Program-made: the position numbers and the translations under genes
In this document: positions 1-19,854 of the stretch, in pieces
Numbering within the stretch: position 1 is the stretch's first letter
Layout: each line of letters starts with the position of its first letter
The notes under the pieces: generated by a model
What the model was told of the DNA's origin: nothing
The model's database searches: none
The model's input: the letters and a program-made list of their open reading frames with translations, nothing else
Origin: Vitrella brassicaformis
Lineage: Eukaryota > Sar > Vitrellaceae
Assembly (NCBI GenBank): GCA_001179505.1
Contig: CDMY01000759.1
Span: 6,654-70,653 of the forward strand
Length of the DNA stretch: 64,000 bases
Direction: 5' to 3'

Positions 1-142
1 CTCCCGCCCTCATTGTACGTGTCGCTCCCCTACACACGTCCCTCCGTCTGCTGTCTATCCATGCGTCGCCCCTATCGCTCTCCATCCATCCCTCTCTGCG
101 ATGGGTGAGTGTGTCTAGCTGGGTGGGCAGCTAGCTAGCTGG
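1..142. other. 3' flank of the epimerase gene, no gene seen
   Basis: Pyrimidine-rich sequence with CCATCC and TAGCTAGC runs. It lies just beyond the stop codon of the minus-strand epimerase gene and is probably its 3' UTR. No coding sequence is supported here. Confidence 0.4.
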
Positions 143-1961
143 CTACACGCCGTTGGTGAGGCCCTTGTTGAGCTTCTGGTACATCAGGTACCAATGAACC
201 GTCTGACGGATGCCCTGATGGACCAGTGGATTGATGGGAGGGGCACAGGTATGCGTCTGGCGGCTGTTGCTGTTAGTGTCTGTGCGTCTATATCGAAACT
301 TACGTCGTCGAGTGAGACCTTCGGGTGGAAGTTCAGGATTGCCTGGGCGCGCTTCTGGTCGGCACTGATACACACGAAGATGGAGAGACATACATGGAGA
401 TATGAATGTACCTCTGTCTGCATGTGTGTGTAAGCAGCCAGCTGGTCCACCTGGTGAGCGGCACATCGCCGGGTTGGTCAGGCATTTGGTTGATGAGTGC
501 CTTCTTGCCGCAGTGCTTCTCGATCGTCGATATCAACTCGTTCAACGTGTGCGTCGCACCACCACCTACACACACACTGATCCATGTAAGCAGCCATGCC
601 AAATGATAAGTGTTTGCATGTTTGCGTACCGAGGTTGACGATTTCGTATGGTCTTGGGTTGTCGATGGCTGCGATGACGCCATCCACTATGTCAGATATG
701 TAAGTGAACTCCCTGTTGAGCAACCGATTGGTGGGAGGGGCCATTGCAAGGGCCGCACGAGTGTGTGGGGTGTGTGTGTGTGTGAGTACCTGATGGCAGA
801 TCCGTCTCCATATTTGTCGATGGCTCTGTCGTGGTAGATGCGATCGATGAACTTGTACGCAGCCATGTCAGGCCGACCTCTGAAACACACACATCCATCA
901 CTCGTACTCGTGCACACAGGTCAATGTCTCTCTGTGTGTGTGTGTGTGTGTCGATCTGTGTGTGTGTGTCGGTGTTTGACCTGGGTCCGTATACGGTGAA
1001 GAATCTGAGGCAGGTGACATTCTGGTTGTACAGGTGGTGGTACGTGTGCGCAAACAACTCGCAGCTCCGCTTCGTCGCAGCGTAAGGGCTGATCTGCACA
1101 CACGCACACACACACACACACGCAAAAACACCGACGACGGCAAACATGCAATGCCGCATCTGTGTGTCCTTTTCTGCCCGCTTGGCTGCATACGGGTTTG
1201 TTGCAGAGTTGGTCTTCGCTGAATGGGGGTGTGGAGCTCTTGCCGTAGACGCTCGACGACGAGGCCATGACGAAGTTGGGCACGTTGTGCTTCCTGGACA
1301 ACTCCAACAGGTGAACGGTCGCCAAGATGTTCGTCTGCACATTCGCTGAACAACACACACATGCAAGCAGGCGCCGTGCGTGTGGCGATAACCGATCCAT
1401 GTGTCCATCCATCTCTCTCTCTGTCGGTTTTGATGACGGCCTACAGATGGCGTGTTGGATGGAGTGTCTGACGCCAGCCTGAGCCGCCAGGTGACAGATG
1501 ACGTCGAACTTGTGCTCCTCGAACACCTGACACACACCCACGGGCACATGGCCATGCAGATACTCACACGCGCCCGCCCGTCCCGTTGTCGCGCCACTCA
1601 CCTTAGTGACCGCGTCGAGGTCCCTGAGGTCGATGAGGTATTCGGTGAGTTTGCCGGTGGGGACGCTCCTGAGTATGTCGAGGGTGTGCTCCTTCAGGCG
1701 CTGGTCGTAGTAGTCATTCACATTGTCCAGCAGCACCACCTGCACACACCACACCGCACACACAACAGACGCATCCACAACACATCCATCCAGCGAGATC
1801 TCGCGCAGACAAAGGTGACTCTGTCCGTCTGTCTGTCTTATGCCGTGCCGTGTGTGTGTTTGGCTTTGTATGTCTTGTCTGACCTCGTCTCCCCTCTTGA
1901 GCAGCACTTCGCATGTGTGGCCGCCCACGAAGCCGGCGCCGCCCGTCAACAGCACCTTCAT
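143..1961 (-). CDS. UDP-glucuronate 4-epimerase (SDR, NAD-dependent epimerase), multi-exon
   Basis: Converts UDP-glucuronate to UDP-galacturonate, a precursor of cell-wall and capsular polysaccharide; this is the role of the family it matches. The protein begins [20 protein letters not shown], with the TGGAGFVG Rossmann dinucleotide loop. Later exons give [31 protein letters not shown], the SSSSVYG serine motif, the YAATK catalytic Tyr-x3-Lys, LRFFTVYGP and [13 protein letters not shown], all typical of the glucuronate epimerase group. The C-terminus is the exon ending LNKGLTNGV before the stop at 143. About eight or nine exons are joined by short GT-AG introns rich in CA/TG. I chose the ATG at 1961 because the frame upstream has only a GTG and a run of CTG/TTG Leu codons. 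In plants this family has an N-terminal membrane anchor; none is obvious here. Other sugar-nucleotide epimerases of the same branch are possible. Confidence 0.88.
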
Positions 1962-2382
1962 GCCGACGCACAACCACAGATGCCGCTGGTGGTGCAGCAA
2001 CAGCAGCAGCAGCAGCAACAAGCACACCCACCAAGACCTCTGTATACCGGGGAAGGGGAAAGGAGGAGCGGCGCGGATCTTCCTTCCCCAAGCTCGCCTT
2101 TCTCGGCTCGCATCGAAGAGGAGTGAGTTTGTGAAGTAGAGATCTGTGCTGACGGGTAGCTTGTGTATTGGACAGACGGAGCGCCAGCGATGTCAGTGAT
2201 GCGCATCTCTCGCTCCGTCGTCTGACCGAGACGGACCAATGCCTACGACAACCTTTCCAGCCAACAAGCCGCTCTCCCCGCCCTCTCGCTTATCTGGTGA
2301 CCATCACACGCCCATCCCTCCTCCCTGCCACATCCTCAGCCCGACCGCCAGCAGCCGGCACATCTGCGTGTGAAGTGTGACG
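1962..2382. promoter_or_regulatory. Divergent intergenic region between epimerase and USP genes
   Basis: 421 bp between two head-to-head start codons, so it must hold both promoters. It contains a CAG-rich stretch near 1995-2020. No clear TATA box or operator is visible. Confidence 0.4.
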
Positions 2383-12453
<10,071 letters not shown>

Positions 12454-12470
12454 CGCATATACAGAGAGGC

Positions 12471-12989
12471 TGCGGGAACGGTGGCCGAGTGGGCGGCGGA
12501 GGGGTGGGAGGTGAGGTGGTTTGGCGTCTGTCTGTCTTGTCCTGTTTGTGTCTCATCCATGGAGAGATGGATGGATGGATGGATGGACAGAGGGCGGGGC
12601 GACTGACAAGTAGCCATAGTTACAATGAATGCAATGCAGCTGTTCGGGCGGAAGGGTGTGAATGTAGCCAGCCAGCAACAGTGATCGATAGAGGGAAGGA
12701 CGGAGGGAGGCAGAGGGGCTGTGTTAGTCCGACTGTCTTCGCCATGCCTGCCTGCCTGCCTGTGTCCTTTTTCCTTTCAATGCCGGTAGGTAGATTCCCT
12801 CCTTCCCTCCGCCATTTGCGATACGTGTGCGTGTGAACGATGCCGTATTTGCAGCGTACAGGCCAGTCGGAGAATTAGGACAGACAAGCAGACGGACGGA
12901 CAGCCAGGGAGGGCAACACACGACACGCAACGACACTCGAATGGTTGCGTTGCTTCTTGTGTGTATGTGTGTATGTATGTGTATTTGTT
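12471..12989 (+). repeat. Direct repeat copy 1 (about 520 bp), A-box-like head
   Basis: Nearly identical to 15000-15489 in the same orientation. Shared blocks include the head with TGGCCGAGTGG (12482-12492), the block around 12760-12930 (CCTTTCAATGCCGGTAGGTA to the CAGACGGACGGACAGCC region), and the tail ending in GTATTTGTT. Differences are short indels and simple-repeat length changes. TGGCCGAGTGG matches an RNA polymerase III A-box as found in Leu/Ser tRNAs. Copy 1 starts 18 bp after the USP stop codon, so it probably lies in that gene's 3' UTR. Confidence 0.85.
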
Positions 12990-13387
12990 GGAACTACCCA
13001 CCTGTCTATCACTGTTGCGCACAGACGTATTGATTGGATGGCCATCTGCCCAGCTCTCTCTGGTACTTAGTGTGCGCGTAGGTGTACGTGTGTGCCGACA
13101 GTGACATTTTCCATCTGTAGCTCCCCGGCCGCGTGCATGCCTGTTTTGGTCGTCCCTCAAAGCGCATGCCGATGAGGTACGGGAGCCTCCCGCCCACCAC
13201 CAAACACATGGGGAGTTTCGCACATCCGCAGAAACCTGGCCGCCTGGCATGGCGAGGTTCCCATATCCACGGATCTCTCCGAGAGCAACGTGGGTCCCCT
13301 CAGCGCGGCAGACAGTCTTCATTCTTTACTGTGCTCATCTGTACCATCAACTGCGTCGTCACCGCGTCGTCACCTCTCTGTTTCGAG
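12990..13387. other. 5' flank of the secreted-protein gene
   Basis: About 400 bp with no supported gene. It holds the promoter and 5' UTR of the gene starting at 13388. No repeat from copy 1 continues here. Confidence 0.4.
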
Positions 13388-14418
13388 ATGAAGCTTCAGA
13401 TCTTGCTGTGCCTTGTCGGCCTCGCTGCTGTGTGCGGTGCTGCCCCCTCCAACACCAACACGACGGCCACTGTGGCCGACCCATCAGCTGCCGATGCCGC
13501 CACCAACGAGACGGTAGGGAGGGCGCCTGTCACTGTGTGTCGGTTCTCTTCCCATCTGGTTGTGCTGCTTTGCGTGTGTGCAGTCAGTGTCCACCACCGA
13601 GACAGATCTCGATACCGCTCCTCTCGATAACAACGTGGGCAATCATGGCTTTGCATAACACATTTTCTTATTGGTGACACTGTGTGTATGTGTGTGTGTA
13701 TGTGAGTGTGTGCAGGTTGCTGATGGCGAGGACGGCGGGAGTCGCCGTCTGCAGGACGATGAGCAAGTCTTCAGAGAAGTCGTTTCACACGAGGGCGTCA
13801 GGAGGTGTGACCAGTCGGCCCTCATCGAGAAGGGCGAGGCGATAGGGCGTCAGCGTGCCGCGGAGTGGGGGGACGAATGGCGCCTCGAGTCTGTGGAGAT
13901 TGTGGGGGACCCCGAGCCAACCACAACCAGGGGAACTGGCGACACACCGAGTAGCTGCTCCATATCTGGCACCGTGGAGATCAGGCTTGTCACGGTATAT
14001 GCATCCACGCGAATCTGTGAACACAGCCTGTGTGAATGCACCTATGTGGGGGGTGTGCGTGCAGTGGAGAAAAATCGGCGTCATCAACAAATGCCATGAG
14101 CCCATCAGGATTATCGTCCACTACAAGCCGAGATCCGGCGACTGGGTCTGCAGCGACTGGTATAGTGTCAGTCCCGACAACGACAAGGGGTACTTCCCCT
14201 TCCAAGTGGACGGCGAGTGGGAGATCTACTGGCACGCGCAGAGCACCGTCAGCGACGCCACTTGGCACGGCTACGGCGACGATATCAAGGAGTGCAAGGG
14301 AGAGGGTCTGGACATGGAGGTGGCAAAATTGGATGAGGACCTCGACTATGACGGCAATTTCTTCCTGAGACTGACATGCGACCGGCGCCGCCTCCGAGGA
14401 CGCCAACTCGATCGCTGA
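13388..14418 (+). CDS. Small secreted protein of unknown function
   Basis: The protein begins MKLQILLCLVGLAAVCGAAP, a clear signal peptide with an Ala-x-Ala-like cleavage site, followed by an Asn/Thr-rich stretch. Introns near 13515-13585 and 13630-13715 carry TG repeats. The next exon reads VADGEDGGSRRLQDDEQ and continues to about 13995. The last exon begins near WRKIGVINKCHEPIRIIV and contains GDWVCSDWYSVSPDND and EWEIYWHAQ, ending RRRLRGRQLDR at 14418. The C-terminal half is rich in Trp and Tyr with a few Cys and looks like a compact beta-rich secreted domain. The 'NKCHEPIRIIVHY...GDWVCSDWY' pattern faintly recalls DUF1036-type domains, but that is weak. It lies between two direct repeats. 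Secretion is well supported; function is not. Confidence 0.7.
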
Positions 14419-14999
14419 AGCAAGCTGAGTCCAAATGGGAGGGAGGAAAGGCCGTGTGTGCTGCATGTGGAGTGGGTGACCGTCATGTGTGAGTGAGCAC
14501 ATCTTTTCGGTGTCATCGAATGTGGATGAGAGAAAGGATGGCAGTAGTGTACTTGTTGTGTACCTGCTGCTTTCTCACCCGCGCGAGTTGCGCTAGTTGC
14601 GTAGCTGGCCGCCGACACGCTCCCCCATCCCTCCCTCCCTCCCTCCCTCGTGCTTTTTCTGGCCTTCTGTGTTTTTTGGGCCAAATCCTGGCGGCTCTCT
14701 CGAGTGTGGCTATGGGTGTGGGTGTGGCTATGGGTGTGAGTGTGGGGTGGCAGTCATGTGTGCCACACATTGGCAACAGACTACATGGGTGACAGACCAT
14801 AGTTGTGTGCGTGTGCGTCGTTGAGGGCCTGGAACTGTGGAGGTGGGACTGCGTGCTGCTTTGGTGAACGGATCGATGGATTGAAGGATACACACGAGTT
14901 CAGGTGTCCATCACCCACCCAACAAGCGCCACACGTACACCCATTAGTGCATCCATCAACGCATCGACAAAACGGCCCACACGCATTCCCACTCTCAAC
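14419..14999. other. 3' flank of the secreted-protein gene
   Basis: About 580 bp with no coding sequence I can support. It contains a CCCTCCCT run and an imperfect GTGTGGCTATGG tandem near 14703-14745. It is probably 3' UTR and spacer. Confidence 0.4.
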
Positions 15000-15489
15000 T
15001 GCGGGAACGGTGGCCGAGTGGGCGGGAGGGGTTTTGGTGTCTGACGTGTCTTGTTCGCATTCATCGTATGTATCCCTAATGGGTGGTGAGAGGGCGACTG
15101 ACAGGTAGCCATAGTCACAATGCAGCTCTGGGTGGGTGAATGTGAAAGTGAATGTAGCCAGCCAGCAACAGTGATAGATGGAGGGAGAGGCGGGAGGGAG
15201 GGAGGGAGGCAGAAGGGCTGTGTTAGTACTCTTTCGACCCAGCCTGCCTGCCTGCCTGTGTCCTTTTTCCTTTCAATGCCGGTAGGTAGATTCCCTCCTT
15301 CCCTCCGCCATTTGCGATACGTGTGCGTGTGAACGATGCCGTATTTGCAGCGTACAGGCCAGTCGGAGAATTAGGACAGACAGGCAGACGGACGGACGGA
15401 CAGCCAGGGAGGGCAGCACACGACACGCAACGACACTCGAATGGTTGCGTTGCTTCTTGTGTGTATGTGTGTATGTATGTGTATTTGTT
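15000..15489 (+). repeat. Direct repeat copy 2 (about 490 bp), A-box-like head
   Basis: Second copy of the element at 12471-12989, same orientation, about 2.53 kb downstream. TGGCCGAGTGG is at 15011-15021. TGTTCGCATTC at 15052-15062 resembles a degenerate Pol III B-box at tRNA-like spacing. The tail again ends GTATTTGTT. A tRNA-derived SINE is one reading; duplication of a 3' UTR is the other. Confidence 0.85.
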
Positions 15490-15767
15490 CGACCTACCTA
15501 TCTAGTACCTTCCTTCTCCCTAGCTAGCTCTCTGTGCGTGTCTGAATGTTTTGTGCGCACAGTGACTGACAGATAGAAACAAACAAGACGTTTTCCCTGT
15601 GCTTGAGCCACACCTGCACACACACACACACACACACAAACAGGACAGACACTCGGACAGACAGACACGCGCAAGGCACACATGACGATGCCACTCGTAC
15701 TGCCCACATTCTGGCCGCCGATGAGTAGGTGGGGATCGAGTGCAGCCTAGAGCTCACCCAACGTGTT

Positions 15768-15783
15768 GATGCCTGCAGGCATC
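15768..15783. promoter_or_regulatory. Perfect 16-bp palindrome upstream of the F-box-like gene
   Basis: GATGCCTGCAGGCATC reads the same on both strands. It lies 245 bp upstream of the start at 16028 and 116 bp from a second perfect palindrome. A dimeric-protein binding site is possible; function is inference. Confidence 0.4.
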
Positions 15784-15899
15784 CACCCAGCCACATGCGT
15801 CCGTGGCCTGGTCCCCTTTGCTAGTCCTTTCTTGAATCTTGGCCGTCAGGCCATCTAGGGTGCTGCCTGAACCCGCTGCTTTCGATGAATGGATAGCGT

Positions 15900-15945
15900 G
15901 CTGTACATGTACAGCGGATTCTCACTCACTGAGTCGGCGTGAGTG
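15900..15945. promoter_or_regulatory. Perfect 16-bp palindrome and adjacent inverted repeat
   Basis: GCTGTACATGTACAGC at 15900-15915 is a perfect palindrome. Just downstream, CACTCAC (15923-15929) and GTGAGTG (15939-15945) form 7-bp inverted arms. All lie within 130 bp of the start codon at 16028. Confidence 0.4.
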
Positions 15946-16027
15946 CCCGGGGAGGTCGGCCTCCTCGATAGTAATCCTCGGCCGACACAGGGGCCCTTAA
16001 GCTCGTCAGCCGTGTTCGAGTGGCGCC

Positions 16028-19000
16028 ATGGCAGCAGCGGCGCCTTCATCTTCGTCGTCTGCCTTGCCTCACGGCGAGGTCAGTCAAAGCACAACAAACA
16101 CACACACTCATCAATGTGTCAGAGCATCACTGACTCATCCCTTTGTTCGTTTGACTCTTCGGTTCGTCAGGCAATGGCATCCCCGACGCCGTACCGTTAC
16201 AAACAGGGCAGTCGTGTGCTGATGGTGACCAACTGGCGGGAGAAGGGCAAGCAGAGGTGGGTCAAGGCCGACGTGTATCGCATCGAGGAGGGCAGTGGAC
16301 GGACGGCGCTTCACTTGAGGGAGGTGGGCGGACACCGGGAGGAGTTCAAAGTGCTGGTGCCGCATAGCAAGACAAAGACATCACCGCATGGCCAACAGGT
16401 ACACGCGACGTCCACACGTCCACTCAATCACCGCATGTGTGTGTGATGGTGTACGCCCAGGCGCATGGCGGCTTCCGCCTCACTCACAAGAACTCTGCTG
16501 ATCAGGAGGATAACACAATGGTACACACACACAGCCACACTCGTGACGCGGCTCACTCTCATGCTGGCTGCTCTCCCTGACTCAGGCCCCTTGTGGTCTT
16601 GGCGACGACCACCTGTCGTTTGTCTTCAGCTTCATGACCCCTCGCGAGTTGTCAGCCCTCCCAACACTCCTCAAGCAGTGGCCGCAAGTCCGCAAGGGGG
16701 CCTTCCACCAGCAGACACACATCGCCATCGCCATCGACTCTTCTACCGAGGAGGACCGCCACTTCTGGGAGAGCATGACGCCTGAGGCGGCCTTCGAGCT
16801 TGGCAGACGGCTCGTCAACCTGACAGCAGTCAGCCTCGTGCAGCCATTCTTCGACCAGTCTTGGCGTCTGGGCACCATGATAAGCGTCGTGGAGGGTCAT
16901 GCGGCCGGGCGGCGGGAGGCGTGCAAGAAGGAGGGGCAGCAGCACATGGCGAAGGGATCGCTGGAGACAATCGACTTCACCACCAGCACTACCACCACCA
17001 GCAGCACCACCAACCTGTCCTCCCTCCCTGCCCCCCTCACCGAACCCTCCACCCTCCATGCCCTCAGCGCCGTCACTGGTGCCTTCGGTGAGCACAGTGA
17101 GCTGGTCAACAGGGGCTGGAAGATGCCCGCACTCCAGTGTGTGGAGCTGTGGGGGTGGGGTGCCGACGTCCTGGGCCGATTCATCAGCTCCTCGTCATCG
17201 CTGAAACAAGTGCGGGGGTGTCGGCGGTCATGGGAATGGTGGGCGGCTGTGTTTGAACGCTTTCCCGTCGCATCCGCCGGGCAGCCAGGGCCGCTCAGAC
17301 ACCTGCAGACCATCGGAGGGATCGAGCATGACCGTCATGGGGACGTGACACACGGGGGATCGACACGACTGCAGGTAAGCAATCAATCACCACACAGGGG
17401 AGGCCTCACCTGTGCACACACACACACGAATGGTCTTCTCCTCTCTGTGTTCTTTTTTTAGGATGTGCTCACGTCGCGTGGCTGCCGCAAGTCGTTGACG
17501 GGCCTCGACGTGAAGATCCCACAGTTCCAGTACATGTACCACACCAGCCTCTCTGCCCTGCTGGCCGTCGACGGCTTCATCAACACGTGCTGCATCTCGC
17601 CGGAGGTGCCGCTCAACGTGACGATCGAGGGGAACATCTTCAACTTGGCCGTCTTCTACGCCGACGCATTCCCCCCTTGCCCATCCCCCTTCATCAAGAC
17701 GGCCATCAAGGAGGCGGCACGGCAGGCGGAGCATGTGGGATACGCCATCAGCCAGCACGACCTCACCCACCCTATCGACACCCCCAGCCAGGCGGCCGTC
17801 GAGATCGCACAAAGCCTCTCGTTCGACAAGGTGCGAGTCGTGGAGGTTCACGATGACCATGGCTTCGTCCCCCCTCTCGGCACCATCCCACCCGCCCCCG
17901 ACATCATCAACCACCTGCAGCCGTTCTCGAGGGCGGGACAGCTGTATTTGAACAGCCGTCTGGGCGTTGCTGCCTTCCGCTTGCTGGCGCAGAAGATGCC
18001 TATGGAAGTGGAGAGCGTCCTGTTTGATGCAAGGGTCAGTGCACTCAGTGCACAGGACAGGAGTGGTGTGCTGGAGGGATTGGGGGAGAAGAGGGTGGAT
18101 CTGAAGAAACCAATCAACCTTGACCGCAACCGGGACGGCACCATCGACATCAGCGTCAATGACCGCGAGGGCTCGGATGCCCGCACATCCTGGCTTGCTG
18201 TACTGGACCGGCTTCGACGCACGGTACAGATCAGGACTGGGGCTTCGACGCACAGCGCCAGCCCCCAGGAAAGGGACTGGGGTGGCGCTGTGCGAATGAG
18301 CGGGGAGAGCGACGCAGACAGACAATCGCAGCGCTCAGTGGTCGACACAACGAGCGTAAGCACGACTTCGCTCCCACCGGCAGATAGCCGTTTCAGTGCT
18401 GTTCACTTTTGCTCGTTCAGATGATGCAGTCAGTGAGCAGGCAGACCAACGAAAGAGGGCCGCAAACGAAGAAGCAGAGAACCAACGACCCCGATTATGG
18501 GGCAGCCCCACCATTCATGGTGAGCGGACTGAAAGGAGATGAGGAATTAGACAGGGAAATCACTGCTGCCTCCACGCGATTGCAACTATTGTTTCGGCAG
18601 GATCCGGCCTCTGTGCAGGGAGGTGGGAAAGGTCCGAGTGGGTGGATCCTTTTTGGCTTGTCTCAGCCTCACGCAGTGCGGCGCCTTCGACGGGTGGAGG
18701 TCGGATCGCTTTCCATCCTGTCGCGAAATACACATGGAACTAGCAGGTATGCCGGGAGGGCAGTGATTGTCATCATATGTGTGTGTCCATCCACTTTGCC
18801 TTTGTGTCGTCTGTGCTGACGTTCCCGAGCGCATTCAACGCGGCTTGTCGACTCTGTTCACCGCTGGCGTGCGCGGCCTGAGGCGTGTGGTGCTGTCGCT
18901 GGAGGGCGTGTATCGCGACCGACGGCGTGGCGATGCCATTCGTGAGGTGCTCCCTAACAGCATGCGAGGAGGCGGCTTCACCATCAACACATTGGATCAC

Positions 19001-19854
19001 CCTCCGAGGGACCCTCGTGACATTGTAGTGGAGGCAACTTATGAGGTGACACATAGACAGGAACACTCACTCACTAAGACCAGTGAATGGCTCATTCACT
19101 CACCCTCACGTGTCGGCAGGACCAGTACAACGACCCTGCCGCACCGCAGAAGGTGGATACTGCAACAGTGTCTGCTGCTGCCCTGGAGCCGGTGCTGACC
19201 ACGTGCAGGGCCATGAACCTGCCACACACTCAGTCACTCAAGCTGCACAAATGAGTGAGTCGAAGGGGAGGGAAATGTGCAGCCACACATAAGAGGGGCA
19301 CGTGCTCATCTGTGTGTGTTTTAACGCAGGGCGAGTGAATCGAACCACACACTGAGTGACCTGTGCCACTCACTCTCGCACGCCATACGCCACGAGCTCC
19401 CCTCCGGCCCACTGTGTCTCATGATCCATCACTGCGACCGCGACCAGCCGCACAGCCACGTGACGATCATGCGCAGCACGACGGTCACCCTCAAACCACC
19501 CGACGTGCCGCCCACACACACCCTGACGTCTGCGACGGTCCACGCCGTGATGCTGCACATCAAGACCAACAACCCCTCGATGCAGCTGCCCGTGGCGTCC
19601 AAGATCGTCAAGCTCTGTGTGGCCATGGCCTCAGACGGGTTGGGCCGTGGATTCGTTTCGTTGCAGGTAGGTGTGCCAGTCAGTCACGTGGTGTGTATCT
19701 TGTGTGAGTGTATCTTCTGTGTGTGTGTGTCTCTTGTCAGCGAGGCGAGGACATGATGCTCAGGGTGGGTTGCGGCCCGACCGACTCACGCTGGTACTTG
19801 GCCGACATCGAGACGAAGGTGGCGGATGACATTGAGCTGTGGGCCATCCGCTGA
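16028..19854 (+). CDS. F-box-like protein of unknown specificity, multi-exon
   Basis: Starts MAAAAPSSSSSALPHGE at 16028. An intron follows, then ASPTPYRYKQGSRVLMV, a small basic N-terminal domain. The exon from about 16588 gives DDHLSFVFSFMTPRELSALP, the pattern of an F-box or F-box-like helix (hydrophobic, Pro-Arg-Glu-Leu), followed by alternating Leu/Trp segments such as MPALQCVELWGWGADVLGRF. F-box proteins present substrates to SCF ubiquitin ligases; that role here is inference. The 17465-18420 exon holds a long alpha/beta region (LTGLDVKIPQFQYMYHTSL). Further exons reach the stop at 19854 after DIELWAIR. A strong hairpin lies in the coding exon near 18250. Related large F-box-like families are common in chromerids. 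The last third has no recognisable domain. Confidence 0.6.
18250..18293 (+). other. Long stem-loop inside an exon
   Basis: GCACAGCGCCA (18250-18260) pairs perfectly with TGGCGCTGTGC (18283-18293). Inside it CCCCAG pairs with CTGGGG, leaving a short loop. About 17 pairs are possible with a 2-nt bulge. It follows a short direct repeat, GGCTTCGACGCAC, found just upstream and again at the stem base. Confidence 0.5.

Noticed and set aside
1962-2027. Leucine-run leader (VCLLLLLLLLLHH) in frame with the epimerase, like a membrane anchor
   Set aside because: The frame opens with GTG and has no ATG; the run is a CTG/CAG microsatellite in the 5' UTR. The ATG at 1961 gives a normal Rossmann N-terminus.
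12471-12560. A functional Leu/Ser tRNA gene at the A-box
   Set aside because: No acceptor stem pairing, anticodon arm or good B-box follows in either copy.
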